Positions 23,640 through 36,612 of a stretch of DNA of 64,000 nt are shown one piece after another. Positions within the stretch are counted from its first letter, which is position 1. Every line of letters starts with the position of its first letter. The stretch comes from Syngnathus acus (Eukaryota; Chordata; Actinopteri; Syngnathiformes; Syngnathidae). The translations under genes were made by a program, and so were the position numbers. The DNA lies in NCBI RefSeq assembly GCF_901709675.1, contig NC_051087.1, positions 7,528,884 through 7,592,883 on the forward strand, given 5' to 3'. The notes below the pieces were generated by a model. It had not been told where the DNA came from and made no database searches. It saw nothing but the letters and a program-made list of their open reading frames with translations.

Positions 23640-26600
23640 TTAGATTCAGCCTTGAAGTAAGATCTTTGTTGGAGATCCGTGAGCTTTTTAATAGCTTCAA
23701 GTGGGTTGACGTTGAAAACAGGTTATGAATACGTACACTCGACATTTGATCAGACATGAGGTTGGCTCAGCGGAAAAAAAAAAAAGGCGAGATGCGATTT
23801 CATTAGCCTTTGTAATTCCACTTAAGAAAGACACACAGATTTGTGACATTTTAAACAAAATATGGAGTTAATTACCATTTGGCTACTATGCAAGCTTACA
23901 CTTTTTGAGAGCAGGCTTTCCATAACATTTTGCATTATTGAAATTCTATCCATTCATTCTGAATGATATTTCCAAGGTCATAGATCGCTGTTGTCACTTC
24001 CAAGGGCTTAAAGGTTGCTTTTTTTTAATCAGTTTTACTATTAGTCTTTGTGTTTTTAGGGTCACTAAGTAGTAAGTAATTTAAAGGTCTCGACTGTACG
24101 GTGTACAAAATTTGACCCTGGAATATAAATATTTTTATTACCATTATATCCAGTTAGCAACATATCATAATATCTGAAAAAAATTGAGGTTGATGGAATT
24201 TGTCCAATCTTTGAGAAAAAGATAAGGTAAAAAATGTAAACCCATTTCACAGTGAAGTTTTGGATTTTTCTGTGTCTGTTTGACAGTACTCGGTCTATTT
24301 ACAACATTTCCAGACTTGCATTTGGTAATGGACTCAAACCATCACAATTTGGGCATTTGGAGGAGAGCATGATAATTTCTTTTCCATTAAGGAATTTATA
24401 TTCCATCCAGGTGTTTGATGTAGAGCTTTCTGGCGAGCCACCTGGGAGAATCAAGCACAAGCTGTTCATTTCTAGTTTGTCTTGTTGCTATAAAACATGA
24501 CGATTAACTACAGTCATGGTCCAGAGATAATACTGGCCATTTTCCAGACACTGGAAATCCCAAACTTTGCAAATACATCTGTCTTGATTACAGTTTTTTG
24601 TGTTTATGAGGAAAACACAACCATTTTTGTGTCCTTCGACACATGAGGCTCCATTTTTCCTTTTTGTCACTGAAATGTTTACATTTCTCTTAATTCTCAG
24701 CTATAAAATACAAGAATGAATCGATAGCTTGCGTTTGTTGCCCTAGGTAATAATATTTCTCTAGATGCTAAATAAAACAAGTATGTACGCGTATCGAGGC
24801 TTTGGGATGAAAATATAGATGTTACGTTGGAGCCTCAATCATGCGACCTCTCTGGTTTTGTTTTTCTCCATGAATAAAAACGTTTTGTCAGGTTGTTATG
24901 AGACGACCATGAATCATTAAATTTTGCAATTTTTTTTCTGAAGTCATCAGCTTTTTCTACTTTGTGGGCATGTGTATGTGTTCATACAAAGAGGTTTGAA
25001 GATGAATAAGTGTACATGTTGGCCTTTTCTCATATAAAAATGCAAAGTTAGTATGATGTTTTTTTATTGAGGGAATAGACTTTGGAGAAATTACTTTTTA
25101 ATTGTTTATGTACAAATCGTTGCATCTCTGCAATATTTTTCCAGTTATCCAGTATAAAACTAAAAAAGGCAATGTAAATATTTTCTTACCTGCCTATTTC
25201 TAAGAAAAATGTAAGCGAGCCATCCAAGGTTTTGCAGGATTATGGCATCACAAATCCGCTGATTTACATAAAGATGCCCAACACGCCAAGTTTCTCCTCA
25301 CACGACTGAGCAACTGTGGCCTGATATGTCGTTAAATATAAAACTGTGTTGTTGCTCGCATATCACATGCCCAAGCTCTGCCCCCTGGTCACCATGGAAA
25401 CAAAAAAGTGATTTCAACCAGTATGACAAGTGACTGTTAATTGTACTGAAATCCTCAATCCTTTGTGCATGTTGACAGAACATTGTCATATTTTATTCAG
25501 ACATCTGGGAACTGTTTTAAATTGTGAAAAAGGTGCATCATATTAGCTTAGGAAAGTTAGCATTAAGTGTTAACTGGGCACGAAAAGAAAATCATGTTGT
25601 AGGACTGTCTTCATCTTTATGTATTTGCTCCTTATTATTTGAAGTCACTCACTCTTAAATATACCCTCGATCACAATGTGATATTATGGTATACAATGTT
25701 TTTCATTTGAGCACATGAAGGTGGTGTCATTGGAAAAAAGTGATGAAAGGATACATTGTTTTCTTTCTGAAGAGCAGCCGCTGAAAAGCCAGATTGAGCC
25801 AGCAAGTGCTACAGGTGAGAACAAAGCCAGCACTGTATCAACAAATGCTGCATTATTATTTCTGAATATCTCACAAGTGGATACATAGAATTATGTGTTG
25901 TTTCTCTCCAGATATTGTTTTGTGTGTGTGTGTGCACGTGTATCTTGAGAACACAGCTCACAGATGGGCTCTAACTGCAGTTTTATTTGGACGTTGAGAT
26001 CTCAACATGGACCGAAATGTATCCCTCTTCAATTTCAATGACGTAAGTCCATTTTGGGAAAAAGAGTGCTCTCCCAATAAGACATGAATGATGTTCCCCA
26101 TGGCATCAGTTCATATTGTTTACAACAGTAACACAATAGATGAGTGCGCAAGACAATATCTGGATTCAATGAGTGCTATGTGACTGCCTCTAAAAATGAT
26201 TGAAAAATGATACATTTTTGCATAAAGTTTGAACTTGGGTGGACTATGGAATATGAATTATGTAAATTTAAACTCCAGTGGAACCGCCAATTGTTTCTGT
26301 GGCACTCATTGATCTCAAAGATGTTCTAATTTGAAAACAACGTCCTGCAAGTCATCATGCAAAGTGAGCACTCTTTACTAATTTGTTTAGTATTTTAAGC
26401 TCTCGCTGTATAGAGTGTCATAAATTTCTTTAAATGTATTTGTGTATTTAAATGTAATTATGTGCTGCTGTTTTACTGAGCAGCCAAGCCCTTTCTGATC
26501 TGGGAAAAAAAAACAGGTTGTATAAATATCAAAGTCAAGTCATTCTTTGTAGCTCATCGTCAGCATGAAAATGAAATTGAATTCAATTCAATCATCGTAT

Positions 26601-28090
26601 GCCTGGTCATTGCTGCCTTTAGCAATGCGTCTGCCTTTAGTTTACCGTCTCTAAAAGATACGCTGCGTACCCGAAGCGTCATGGATCACCTGTTTTCTTG
26701 GTTTGGTCACATGACATTTGCAATGCGAGTCTAAAGGCACTTCACTAGGGCCGACCTCGTTCACAGTAGTAGACAGTAGAATACTCAACTGGTGCACAAT
26801 AGTTAATATGAATATCCTCACATGCAATTCCAATTAAGCTTAACGAATAATTATGTTGTGCAAATCTTTATAATTTTCTGACAAAACGCAGTACTGCCAC
26901 ATGCCAATAATTTGTTTACTGTGCTTTTCAATTAAAGTGTTGAAAGACAAAATTGAAATTGAAGAAAAAGCGGTTAAACAATTATAATGTTCTGATTGTC
27001 TCTGTTGATATGTGATGACGAAGGTGGATTATGTTTTCACCTCCCTGCAATTCTTGTATCCTCATTCTAATTTCTTTTTTGGGCTTCCTTTGATAGCACA
27101 AGACGAAGCTGATTTTTTGTTTGCTGACACCTTGTCTAGTGGAGTATAGCTGTATGTTATTCCCATTCTGATTAAAATAGTTTGTTTTTTTTAAGTATTC
27201 CTGTGCATATTTCTTTGCCAAATGATTTACTGAGTATGTGAGCTTACTTTCTCACTGAAATGGTCGCAACGAAACCTCGTAACATTTAAGAATGGTGGAG
27301 CAATTTGGACATGCTCTACTTAGAGCATAATTTTGACACAGAAACAGGAAAAGTGCTGCTCTTTCTTATGTCAGGAGAAAATGTTTTATCATGGAAGTAG
27401 TCATGAAGCTTTGCTTGGAACAAATGACTGATACACACCCCATTCCAACTATTAGGACATTGCACTTAGATCATCCACTTTTCAATTCCAAGGACAATTA
27501 CTTAACCCAATTATGTCATTCACCCACAATACAGTACATTACAGTACAATACAGGTGTCAAAGTCCTCGAGGGTTAAATTGTGAAAAAATACAATTGCAC
27601 AGTAATTAGATTTTCTGTGGTGTTTTTTATATGAACTTTAAAAATGTCCCTTTTTCAAACATGGTAGAAGATTAGTAACAAAGACACCTTTGGTATAGAA
27701 TATTTTAGGATGCTTTCTTGAGACGTAGATGGACATTTGTTTGCTTTTTATCATTTGTACAAAACACAATTCAAGGAGCCATACCCATGCAGCCAGTACG
27801 CTGTGTTTCTGTCAATGAGATCCAGAAATTGTTTAATCCAGTGTTTACAAGATTTCATTGAGCAAAGTTACTATTTTCTTGTCTGTTTAGAAGTTGGATT
27901 CTGCTGAATTTGTTGACATTTTTTCCCCCCCATAAATGTTCAAAAATTACTTTAGCAATCATATTGTTAGGCTAACATTTTCGTATTAGTCATCATCACA
28001 ATGACTCACAAAGCATATTGTATTGAGAAAATGTAGAATGCTTCCTTTTGAGAGGCGTCATCTTTTCCTCAGTGCCCTGGAGCTTTCTTG
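23640..28090. other. Intergenic
   Basis: About 4.4 kb of AT-rich sequence with no supported exon on either strand. Only short simple runs are visible, such as (TG)n near 25922-25935. Confidence 0.5.
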
Positions 28091-28094
28091 CTTT

Positions 28095-28648
28095 TCATCT
28101 TCTGCCCTCATCGTCATCCTCGTGGCGAGTGATTGCATCCTCCTGTGGCGAACTGCTATCCCCCACTGACTCCTGATTTTTAGTGTCCGCCTTCCCGCTA
28201 CCAGCGAATACTGAGATCTCCATGTGTCCAGCAATTCACCTGTGGGCCTTCCCCAGCATGGGCTGCTGCAACCAGCTGCTTTGGCCCATCAGGTCCTGTT
28301 TGGCCCACTTGAGAGGTTCCACCCTGCTGGGGAATTCCACCAGAAAATGTGTGCTGCCATCCATTAAGTTGGGTCAATATTTGCGCAATATGGTTGTCAC
28401 TGATTCCTGGAGCTGGTCTATTTCTGTTAAGATATGTCTCAGCACGTCCTGAGGACAAAGCAGATTCCAGCATTACCAAGACATTCTTTATCAGTGCAGC
28501 AGCAGATGAAGAGCTGATTGCCTGTCTCTGCTTATATGAAGCGGGGTCACCATCTCAAAATTTTGCAATCAACTGGATACTGCTTAGAATTTTTAGGATT
28601 GATTCTGATGCCATTGCAGCCTCTTGAGATTTGAGCCACAAACAAAAC
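28095..28648 (-). pseudogene. Unidentified disrupted open frame (candidate pseudogene)
   Basis: One minus-strand frame starts after an acceptor-like AG (28650-28649). It contains an ATG (28614) followed by SESILKILSSIQLIAKF, then an in-frame TGA at 28557-28555. The frame continues open for about 115 codons (GRAETYLNRNRPAPG, HIAQILTQLNGWQ, GGIPQQGG). Near 28225 the coding sense appears to shift by one base into a frame that reads HMEISVFAGSGKADTKNQE and then a charged tail ending TRHEDDDEGRR and TGA at 28097-28095. The uniform open reading and the charged, acidic terminal peptide suggest a real former protein. I do not recognise the family. It may be a processed copy, since no clear intron divides it, or decayed exons of a local gene; a donor-like CAG/GTGAAT is present. 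No poly(A) tail or target duplication was found. Confidence 0.4.
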
Positions 28649-28649
28649 C

Positions 28650-29530
28650 TGCAATTACCGCATTAACTTTTGATGTATGTACATGAGTCAATGTGGATTC
28701 ACCAACATGATGTGCCAACACAACGTGTGTTCCATTCAGCTTTTAATGATTGCAAACATAAACAGCTTCTAAGGTAAGTTGCATAGTTGACAGAAATAAT
28801 TTTCCATTCTTAGTGACGCTGCAAAAGAATCTATTCAATGACAATTACAGTAATTAAGAAGCCTACCATGTAATACATTGTCCACTAAAAAAATACATGT
28901 AAAACAGAATAGAATGAAATGTAGAAAATAAAGGATGTTTTTCTCATATGCTAGGTAATAGGATGCTAGGTCATTACATACATAAAAAGTAAAGAAAGTA
29001 GCGACTGCTCTTTGCAGCGAAAAGCAGATATTGGAATTTGTGCTCATTTTGGTCTGTTCATACTTGTGAAGCTGGCGTGAGGGACTGCTTTACAAAAAAG
29101 ATTCTGCAGTAAAGCTTCGTCATGCTAGAACAGAAAATGGTCTTCCCCACAGTTGAAAGCCTAGATTTGTTATTTTTTATAGATTATTTTAAATGAGTAA
29201 GGCGAAATATTAGTTCGAGGAAAGTTAAAAGGTCCAGCCCAACCCCTGATTAATCGATTACTGGGCTAAAATGCGTGCCATGCTCAAACCGAGTTGTATT
29301 TTGGAGCATCTGCCAACTTGTGTCCATTAGTGAGCCACAAAGTGAACTTAGAAGAGAAGGTTGACATCAATGTCATCTGTGGAAAGACAAAATTATTGGC
29401 ATTTGAAATTGACAAAAAATATGGATCAAGTCCTAAGCAGCCAATAAATTATTTACTTAGTGTGTAGCAAGTGCTTTCTCAATAATTTCATTAAAGTTTT
29501 TTTTTTTCTTTCTCAATGACCTTCTTTACT
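28650..29530. other. Intergenic, downstream of sparcl1
   Basis: No supported gene. The last bases are the presumed sparcl1 3' UTR. The exact poly(A) site was not placed. Confidence 0.5.
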
Positions 29531-29534
29531 TATT

Positions 29535-32500
29535 TCATATTGGCATGTGTTGTGTGATCTTACTATTCTTGATGCCAAAACAGGAAGTCCACTCAGTAAG
29601 GGAGACCTGCTTGTCCTTGTCGGCATCACACTCTTGAAAGAAGAGAGAGGTGCAATGCTCCATAGGTACCAGAGGGACTCGGAGCGGGGCCAGTTCTGAG
29701 TGGGACAAGATTCTGTACAAGAGAGACCGTTAAATATGTTCACAGTATGTAATGTCTAATTTTTGTGCTTTCCTTTGTTGGAGGGAATAGATGTTGATCA
29801 TATACAGTAGTTCCTTAAAATGTATTTTACTTATTATACCTGTCAGAGGGGTGTTGGTCCAGTTGAGCAAATTGCCAGTGCACTGGGTAAATGTACATGT
29901 TGTAATTCTTCTCAAAGTCTTGAACCAATAGTTCGACCGAGTGATTACCAGCATGAAGACGTCGCTCGTTCTCATAGATTTTCTTCACCTATAAAAAAGA
30001 CCAAACAACTTCACATCTGTGTTTTATATATAGTGGGTTTTTTTTTTTGCTATTGTGGTTTATGGTGAAATATATTTTAAGTTCAGAGAACTAGAAGGGT
30101 AGAAAATGCAGCAATGGCAAAGTTTTTCAAATAAAAAAAAAAGTAAACGCGCTTTGAATCGTTGCTTAGAAGTGAGGTAGCCGGGGGACACGTAGTCATG
30201 TTCATAAAGCTGCAGCAGCACATTTTTCAGCCAGTCCCTCATTCGCAACGGGAACTGGACCAGCTCGGTGTCTTCACATGGAGGTATCACTAAGCAAGAC
30301 AAAAAAAAAAAAGGTCATTTATTTTCCATCCATGAGTTTGCTGTAAAATGTTGACACGCTCTCACATTTGCATGGTCCTGTGTAGTCCAGATGAAGCCTG
30401 TGTCCCTTCTTAGTGCCTTCCAGCTTGCATTTAGTGGCGAAGAGTTCACACGAAGTGTTGTATGTCTTATTGTCCGTACCGCAAACCTTCAGAAATGAAA
30501 TCACAATGAGCGATATAGACGTTTGTCTTGTCTGCTTCACAGTCCAGTCTACTTATATTAAATAATGTGGTTGGACGAAAACACAAAATGTGTGTTTCAT
30601 ACTTACATGATCAAACTCATTCAAACTAGAAGGACACTGAGAGGGTTCCTGACAGACACAATTTGGCTTTTTATCTTCATCAAGTATGCACATTTTTCCA
30701 CGCTTGCAGCGGAAATTATCGCATAGATCTGAAACAAAAAAAAACATTAATTGCACTTGACTCAATGATGTCATTCAATGCAGTGTCGATTGCTGAAAAT
30801 CCAGTGAGCTATTACTCAAAAGCACCATCCTGTGACATACCATCGCCTCTCAAGCTTGTACAGTGACTAAATTCAACCTGATGTGCCTGCATTCAGCCCT
30901 TAAGCTGGTAGAGCTGTGTTTTGCTTGCAATCATGAAGCAAGAATGGCTGCTAATGCTGAAGTTTTAGTTATATGCGCCCGTCAGCAGATTGCGAGACTG
31001 TTGGTTTAGTGATTGAGTCAATGGAGAGAATGCCGCTGTTTTGGCAGACACCAACCAGGAGGGGCTTCTGGGGCAGGAGAGGATCTGGCACTCGGGTAGA
31101 GATCCACCTTGGCCCTTATCTGCACTGGGTTCACACCTACTAAAGAGCCCTGTAGGATGAAATATGGGGAAATATTCAAATGTTTGCAAACATAGAGGGG
31201 TTTGTGAATGTTTACTCTACTTCTACTGCAGCTAAACCACATTTAGTCACATTTTTACTTTAGGAGCTCCTTGATGGACACGTAATTACTTTTTGCGCCA
31301 CTTGAGGGCAGCAATACTGCCCTTCCAGAAATAATCATAAAAAAACCACTAGATGCCAGTATCACCCTACAAACATCTTCCTGTTAATGTCTTCAAAAGG
31401 TGATTTTTTTTAAAATTGTGGTTCTCAAGCTTTTCACATTAAGTAGCGCCTAAAAACACTTAGCTTTCCAAATACCACCATGATGACCAAACTACAGTGA
31501 AGTAGTAGGCCTACGTATTCGTTTCAAATTAGATGCATTTAGAGTGTATGTAATGATATTGTAAGCCACAATAACATAATGTAAAGGTTGAACATTAAGG
31601 CTGTACTGAAATATGAGAGTGAAATCCCCTATTTGCGAGGACCAGATGGCCCACAAATTGAGAAAAGTCACATATAAATTGAAATGGAGAATTTCTCCAT
31701 CATGAGTTTTCTGCGAAAAATGATTATCCGTTCCACCACGACCATTAACACAATTGTAAGTATTCAAAAACTAGTGGTACTTGTACTACACCATTGAGAA
31801 TTCTTGGTATAAAATAATGTTTATGAATGTTACAGAATAAATTAATTCACTTTTTAATTTTTCACATGAAAGCTTCATCGAAATGATTGTGTTCAGCTTT
31901 GGAGGTTCCTCCATGTGTGCCATACCCATTGGCCTCCTCTTCTCCTTTTTGCCTTCTGAACTGTGTTGTGATTGTGAGTCTCATGAGGAGTCTCTTGGCT
32001 CTGCTCGTGTTCATCTTGATTTTCCTCCCTTTGTGGCGAGTGCTTCCTTGTTCTTTGGTTCTTCTTTGGTCTCCTTGTTTTTCCACTGGCATCATCTCTA
32101 CTCTCAACATTACTTATCTCCTCATCCTTTCCAGCCATCTGCGTCTCTGAGTCTTTTGCCTTGTTGTCTTGGATTTGAACCTCACTTGACGCTCCTTGAG
32201 ATTCTGTTACATCGTCATCTATGACTCCAGCATATTTATCCTCTTTGATATCAGATTTAGAAACAGACGTTATTTCTTCTGTGTGGTCTTCCACTTTGGC
32301 TAGAGATGGCATAATTGCGCTATCACCAGCATAGTCAAGATTTGATATTATCTTGGACTCTGAGCTGCCTTCAGATTCTTCCAAAGAAGCAACATTGTCT
32401 TCTCCTAAAGATTCTTCGTCATTTTTCTTGCTTTGCATCTCCACTTCAGAGTCTTGGCTTTCTTTCATTAACATTTCACCACCTTCCCCACTCTCATTTT

Positions 32501-33091
32501 TAACCCGCTCATCTTGCATCATTGCCAATTTCTCCTCTTGCACTTCTGTTTGTCTGAATTCCTTTTCATCTGCACCTGTGGTCACTTCTTCATCCATCTC
32601 TTGTTTTTCTGCTTCATCCTCTTCCTTGTTGAGAAGGTCCACCAGTTCCTCCTCACTCAAGAGGACCGCCTCACTTTTTGTCATCTCAGAGTGGCTACTC
32701 TTTTTCTCGGCGGCAGCGTCATCGTCTGCGCTCGCTTCTCCTTCTTCCTGCTCGTGGTTGCCCTCTTCAACAGCCACTAAAGTGGGTAAGACTGGTGCCT
32801 CGTTGGCCTCCTCAATGGCAATGTCCTTATTTGAGCAAAGACCAAAATAAATTAAAATTTTTAGATAATATTTGAAAAAGGAAAATCATGTACTTTACCT
32901 TTTCCTTGGCCTTGTGCGAAGTCCTATGTTTTCCATGACGATTATTTTCTACCTGTATAAAATTACAAATGTTAATAATTCTGTCTGTGTATTTAAAAAC
33001 TTCATTCAATTGTCTACAAAATTACTTTCCTACTCACAGATAAAGGGAATACTGCAGCCACAAGGCAAATAAGTACTATGCAGGCCCTCAT
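29535..33091 (-). CDS. sparcl1: SPARC-like protein 1 (hevin), complete
   Basis: This encodes a secreted matricellular, calcium- and collagen-binding glycoprotein. Minus-strand coding exons: 33091-33038 (signal peptide [18 protein letters not shown]), 32952-32899, 32825-31926 (exactly 300 codons, Glu/Asp/Ser-rich acidic domain), 31149-31056, 30728-30607, 30486-30366, 30289-30153, 29988-29840 and 29712-29535. The total is 602 residues. The follistatin-like domain ([32 protein letters not shown]) is followed by the extracellular calcium-binding domain ([38 protein letters not shown]) and a C-terminal EF-hand ([15 protein letters not shown]) with its GIKNSK tail. Reading phase joins everywhere if the intron at 30152-29989 uses a GC donor; see the separate finding. 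The donor after the 31149-31056 exon was chosen by phase because a neighbouring GT would create a stop. Adjacency to SCPP genes is conserved in bony vertebrates. Confidence 0.95.
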
Positions 33092-33099
33092 GCCTGAAA

Positions 33100-35660
33100 C
33101 AATATAACAAAACAAACAAGAAAATACAAATTATATTTCCATCAATCACTACAGACAAAATGACAATGAAATGTTTTAAAGGACAAATCTTAGCAACAAA
33201 GCACATAGATTTCAAAACCGTCAAATATTTTTCATTCCACACATTTGATTTAAAGTGTGCAAAGCCATCCCCCATCATCATGGTAGCGGGCCTCACTTTT
33301 AAAGCTAAAGTAAACATGAAGTGACTACCAGACTGGAAAAAAAGTAGACTAAGTCCACAGTCGCTTTTTGTTGTTGTTGCAGAGCAGAAGCAAAGCAGAC
33401 ATTAGCGGGTCTGTTCCCTGGGAACCAAGGTACTCTGGATTGGTCCAGTTAACCCATGCAGTTCAACTCAATGCATGGCTACGATGTGTGCAAATATTGT
33501 AGAAGAATTCTTTTATTTGGTACTTTCATATATATAGATGGAGAAACTCACTTTTCTTCATACTTTTGTAATGCTTGTAATACAAGTTGTGTGGACACAC
33601 CTTGTCATTTATAGTTTTGGCAACTGTGTTCAAAATGTTGATTAGTCCAAAAAAAAGTGAACGTCTTTTTCTTTAAACTTGGTCTTAAACGTGTCATCCT
33701 ATTCATTCTTTAGACATTTAAAAAATACTTATGAAATGAGCTGTTGGTGTTGGTATATATTTGTGTTCATGGGCTGTTGTTGAATTGTGTTGTTTAATTT
33801 TTTAATTTAATGTTAAATTTTTAAGAAGGGTGGGCGGAGGTATATTTTATCTATATTGTTAGCCGTGGGCGGTCAGAATTTAAAAAAAAAAAAACAATAC
33901 AAATTGCAAAAATAGCACACTTAGGGGGACTAAACAATACTGTAGTATAAATCTGTGGAAAAAATATTAAATTGACCAAACTTTGACATAGGCGTTTTTA
34001 GTACGCCAGCAAAATGTAAAATTATTTATTTTACTAATATTCTTTAGTATGTTGTATTATTATCAAGAAATAAATTATTTAATTAAATTAAATCTCAAAT
34101 GTATATGTAAAATAGTTTTTACACATTAGCCAGGTAAATTATATTAGTATATACAAAATCATTTAAATTGGAAAATGAATACTGTAAATGTGCTTATTTG
34201 ACCAATTTCATTGAGAAATTGTTTCATTGACTAAACAAATATTAAAAGCCTGTCGATAATGTAAAAAAATCAGCAAAATGGCTTAGAAAAATGGTCCATA
34301 GCCGACCCCTGGCCTATTCCTTGCCAACCCCGAGTCTAGACAGTGTATTTTAAGCTTTCATTTGTGGCATTATTTAGTTGAGGGAATTTCTCAACCTAAT
34401 TAACTCTGGTAATAAATGTCAATTCTTCAAGCCGCAATTACTGTAAAGTGTCTGCCTGCTAGAACATCTGCCACATTGATATATGGGTAAAATAAACGGT
34501 GTGAACTATGTACTGGTTCGGTGGCTTCATTATATAACTAGTCCACACTTGACTAATTCTCAAACACTGAATACCTTAACATGCACGTTTTCACAATTAT
34601 TGTCTAGACAACTGACTTGTAGTTTATATATAGCAGTATTCATTACCTCGACACAGAAATCCCAAAGTATCTGAGTAAAATAATCAACGCTCAACTTTGG
34701 CTATGAGAGGCACAAGCACACCAGCAAGAGCTACAATAAATATGTATTAATTAAAGAACATAAATTAATTCACAAATTAGCAATCTGAGTATAAAACATC
34801 AGTACGTGATGAAATAATACCTGAGATAAGTTGCTGGAAGAACGAGAATCCTGCACAAGTGCATTAGTGTATGTGCCTCTGCTCAACCTGGGAAAAGTCC
34901 TTTTGTATTGCAGACGAGGATCAAACTCTACACACACTACACACACACAATCGGTCAGTCACGCCAACATTTTGACAAATGGGTTGGGGTCCAGTGGCCC
35001 TCAGCTTGTAGCCAATAGATCACAGGGCACAGAAAATAAACCTAGCTTTTACATTCAAACTCTCGTTAAAACCAACTCTAGAATGGAGCTGGAATTCAAA
35101 TCCAGACATCTCGACTGGGAGAAGCAGACAAGGCCAGTAGTAAGTCAGTGACATGGCAGCAGACTAGCTGAATGTTTGTTTCAATTCTAGTTTCCCAATT
35201 GCTCTTAAAAACTGACTTTTGGTCTTTCAGTGTGACAATTCCATGCGCTAGCCTCTGTGGATGTTCTCTGCTTCCACATTCCAAAAACATGAAAGTTCAT
35301 TTCCGGCCAGTTCCTTTGACCAAGGTGCTGACACAAGGTCTGGATTTAGTTCCCCAGACAGTACTCAGCCGGCCACTGTTCTCTATGAATGGCTTCAAAG
35401 CAGAGAACACATTTTACTGGACATTCTAAGTACCATAAGCACAAAATACAAATGCATGAAACCTGTCCAAGGAAGAAAAGCATGTTCCTCCTTTTATTTT
35501 GCCGTACTCGCTCAGAAATGTTTGCCTCTTGGATCGCCCCAAAACATGAAATTCACCATTCTGTTAAAATGTTCAGAAACAATATGGGCTTCAACTGACA
35601 TTTATCAAATATCTTTAGTCATATATTTATCATTTATCAAATTGATTCTTTTGTTACCCA
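33100..35660. other. Intergenic, sparcl1 promoter side
   Basis: An acceptor directly before the sparcl1 ATG (33095-33094) shows that a non-coding first exon lies farther upstream, probably within 33300-33450, but it was not placed. Beyond it the DNA is AT-rich. A SINE-like scrap with 'CACAGGGCACAG' is near 34981-35110. No other gene was supported. Confidence 0.5.
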
Positions 35661-35666
35661 CCACAG

Positions 35667-36051
35667 TGTCACGGAATTAGTCGAGCAGGTCGACCAAATG
35701 CAGCTTAGACCAGGGTTTATTGAGGGAAAAGGTAGTTGGAAGGGAGGATGAGGGGAACAAACCAACAGAACCGGCAAACTAACATAACGACATGACAAAA
35801 CAATTACTGGACTAACTGGCCGACAGAAACAGACAGACAAAGACGTGGGACGGAGACAGCAAACAAGAACCATCCGACAGGAAGTGACACGCAGACAGGA
35901 CTTAAATACGAGACAAGGTAACGAGAGGAAGGTGACTGTGATTAATACATGGATTGTGAGTAGACACAGGAAGGGAGGGGCGAGTACACAGACCCGGACA
36001 GAAACCACGTCAGCCTCCGCATAATAAAACAACCGGGGACGAGTCGTGACA
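35667..36051 (-). mobile_element. Probable solo LTR (retrotransposon), 385 bp
   Basis: The element begins TGTCACGG and ends CGTGACA, so it has TG...CA termini with short inverted ends. It is flanked by a perfect 5-bp direct repeat CACAG (35662-35666 and 36052-36056). On the minus strand it has a TATTTAAG promoter-like motif mid-element and a CAATAAACC poly(A) signal nearer its 3' end, in the order expected of an LTR. No internal retroelement genes lie next to it. The minus-strand open frame across it is not a host gene. Confidence 0.65.
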
Positions 36052-36520
36052 CACAGATTGCTTAAAAAAAAACAGTTCAAGTTCCTAGAATTTGTACGTC
36101 ACTGAAAATATTACGTCCTACTTTCTAGGTCAATTTGAGGTCCTTGAGGTCCAGATTCAATCTTTCTGCATAATCATGGCTCAAGAAAAGGGCACCACCA
36201 ACCACGGCTTCAAAACGCCAAACAGGATGCGGTTGGGTCAGACAAAATGGCATAAAAAGACCATTTTGGGGTCAAGCGAGGGCCCCCATGAAAGATCACA
36301 CCTGATGTGACATTGATGCAGGAATTCAAGAGCCTGGATGTCATCATTCTCTTCACCTCACTCAATCATCAAAAATGCATAATGTCTGTCCTTGGCCAGA
36401 ACACAAACAGTCTCATGTCAAACAAGTGCAGGTTGTGAAACCCATGATAAATGGACCCTATTTAGACCTTGATTGAAAATAGATGTTGGCAAAATGATCT
36501 TGATATGGCCGCTTGTTGGG

Positions 36521-36612
36521 TAGCACGGTAACTTAGCGGTTAGCGTGTCTGTCGACAGTTCGAAGGTCGAATCACAGCTCCAGACTTCCTGTGTGGAGTT
36601 TGTATGTTCTCT
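36521..36612 (+). repeat. tRNA-like SINE fragment
   Basis: The stretch reads GTAGCACGGTAACTTAGCGG, then a diverged B-box-like segment, then CTGTGTGGAGTTTGTATGTTC. This is the common fish dispersed repeat 'GCAGCACGGTGG...GTGTGGAGTTTGCATGTTC'. It is diverged and truncated. Confidence 0.7.

Noticed and set aside
35637-36080. A 147-codon Cys/Val/Leu-rich open frame
   Set aside because: It runs through the probable solo LTR and starts and ends in its flanks, with no protein similarity recognised.
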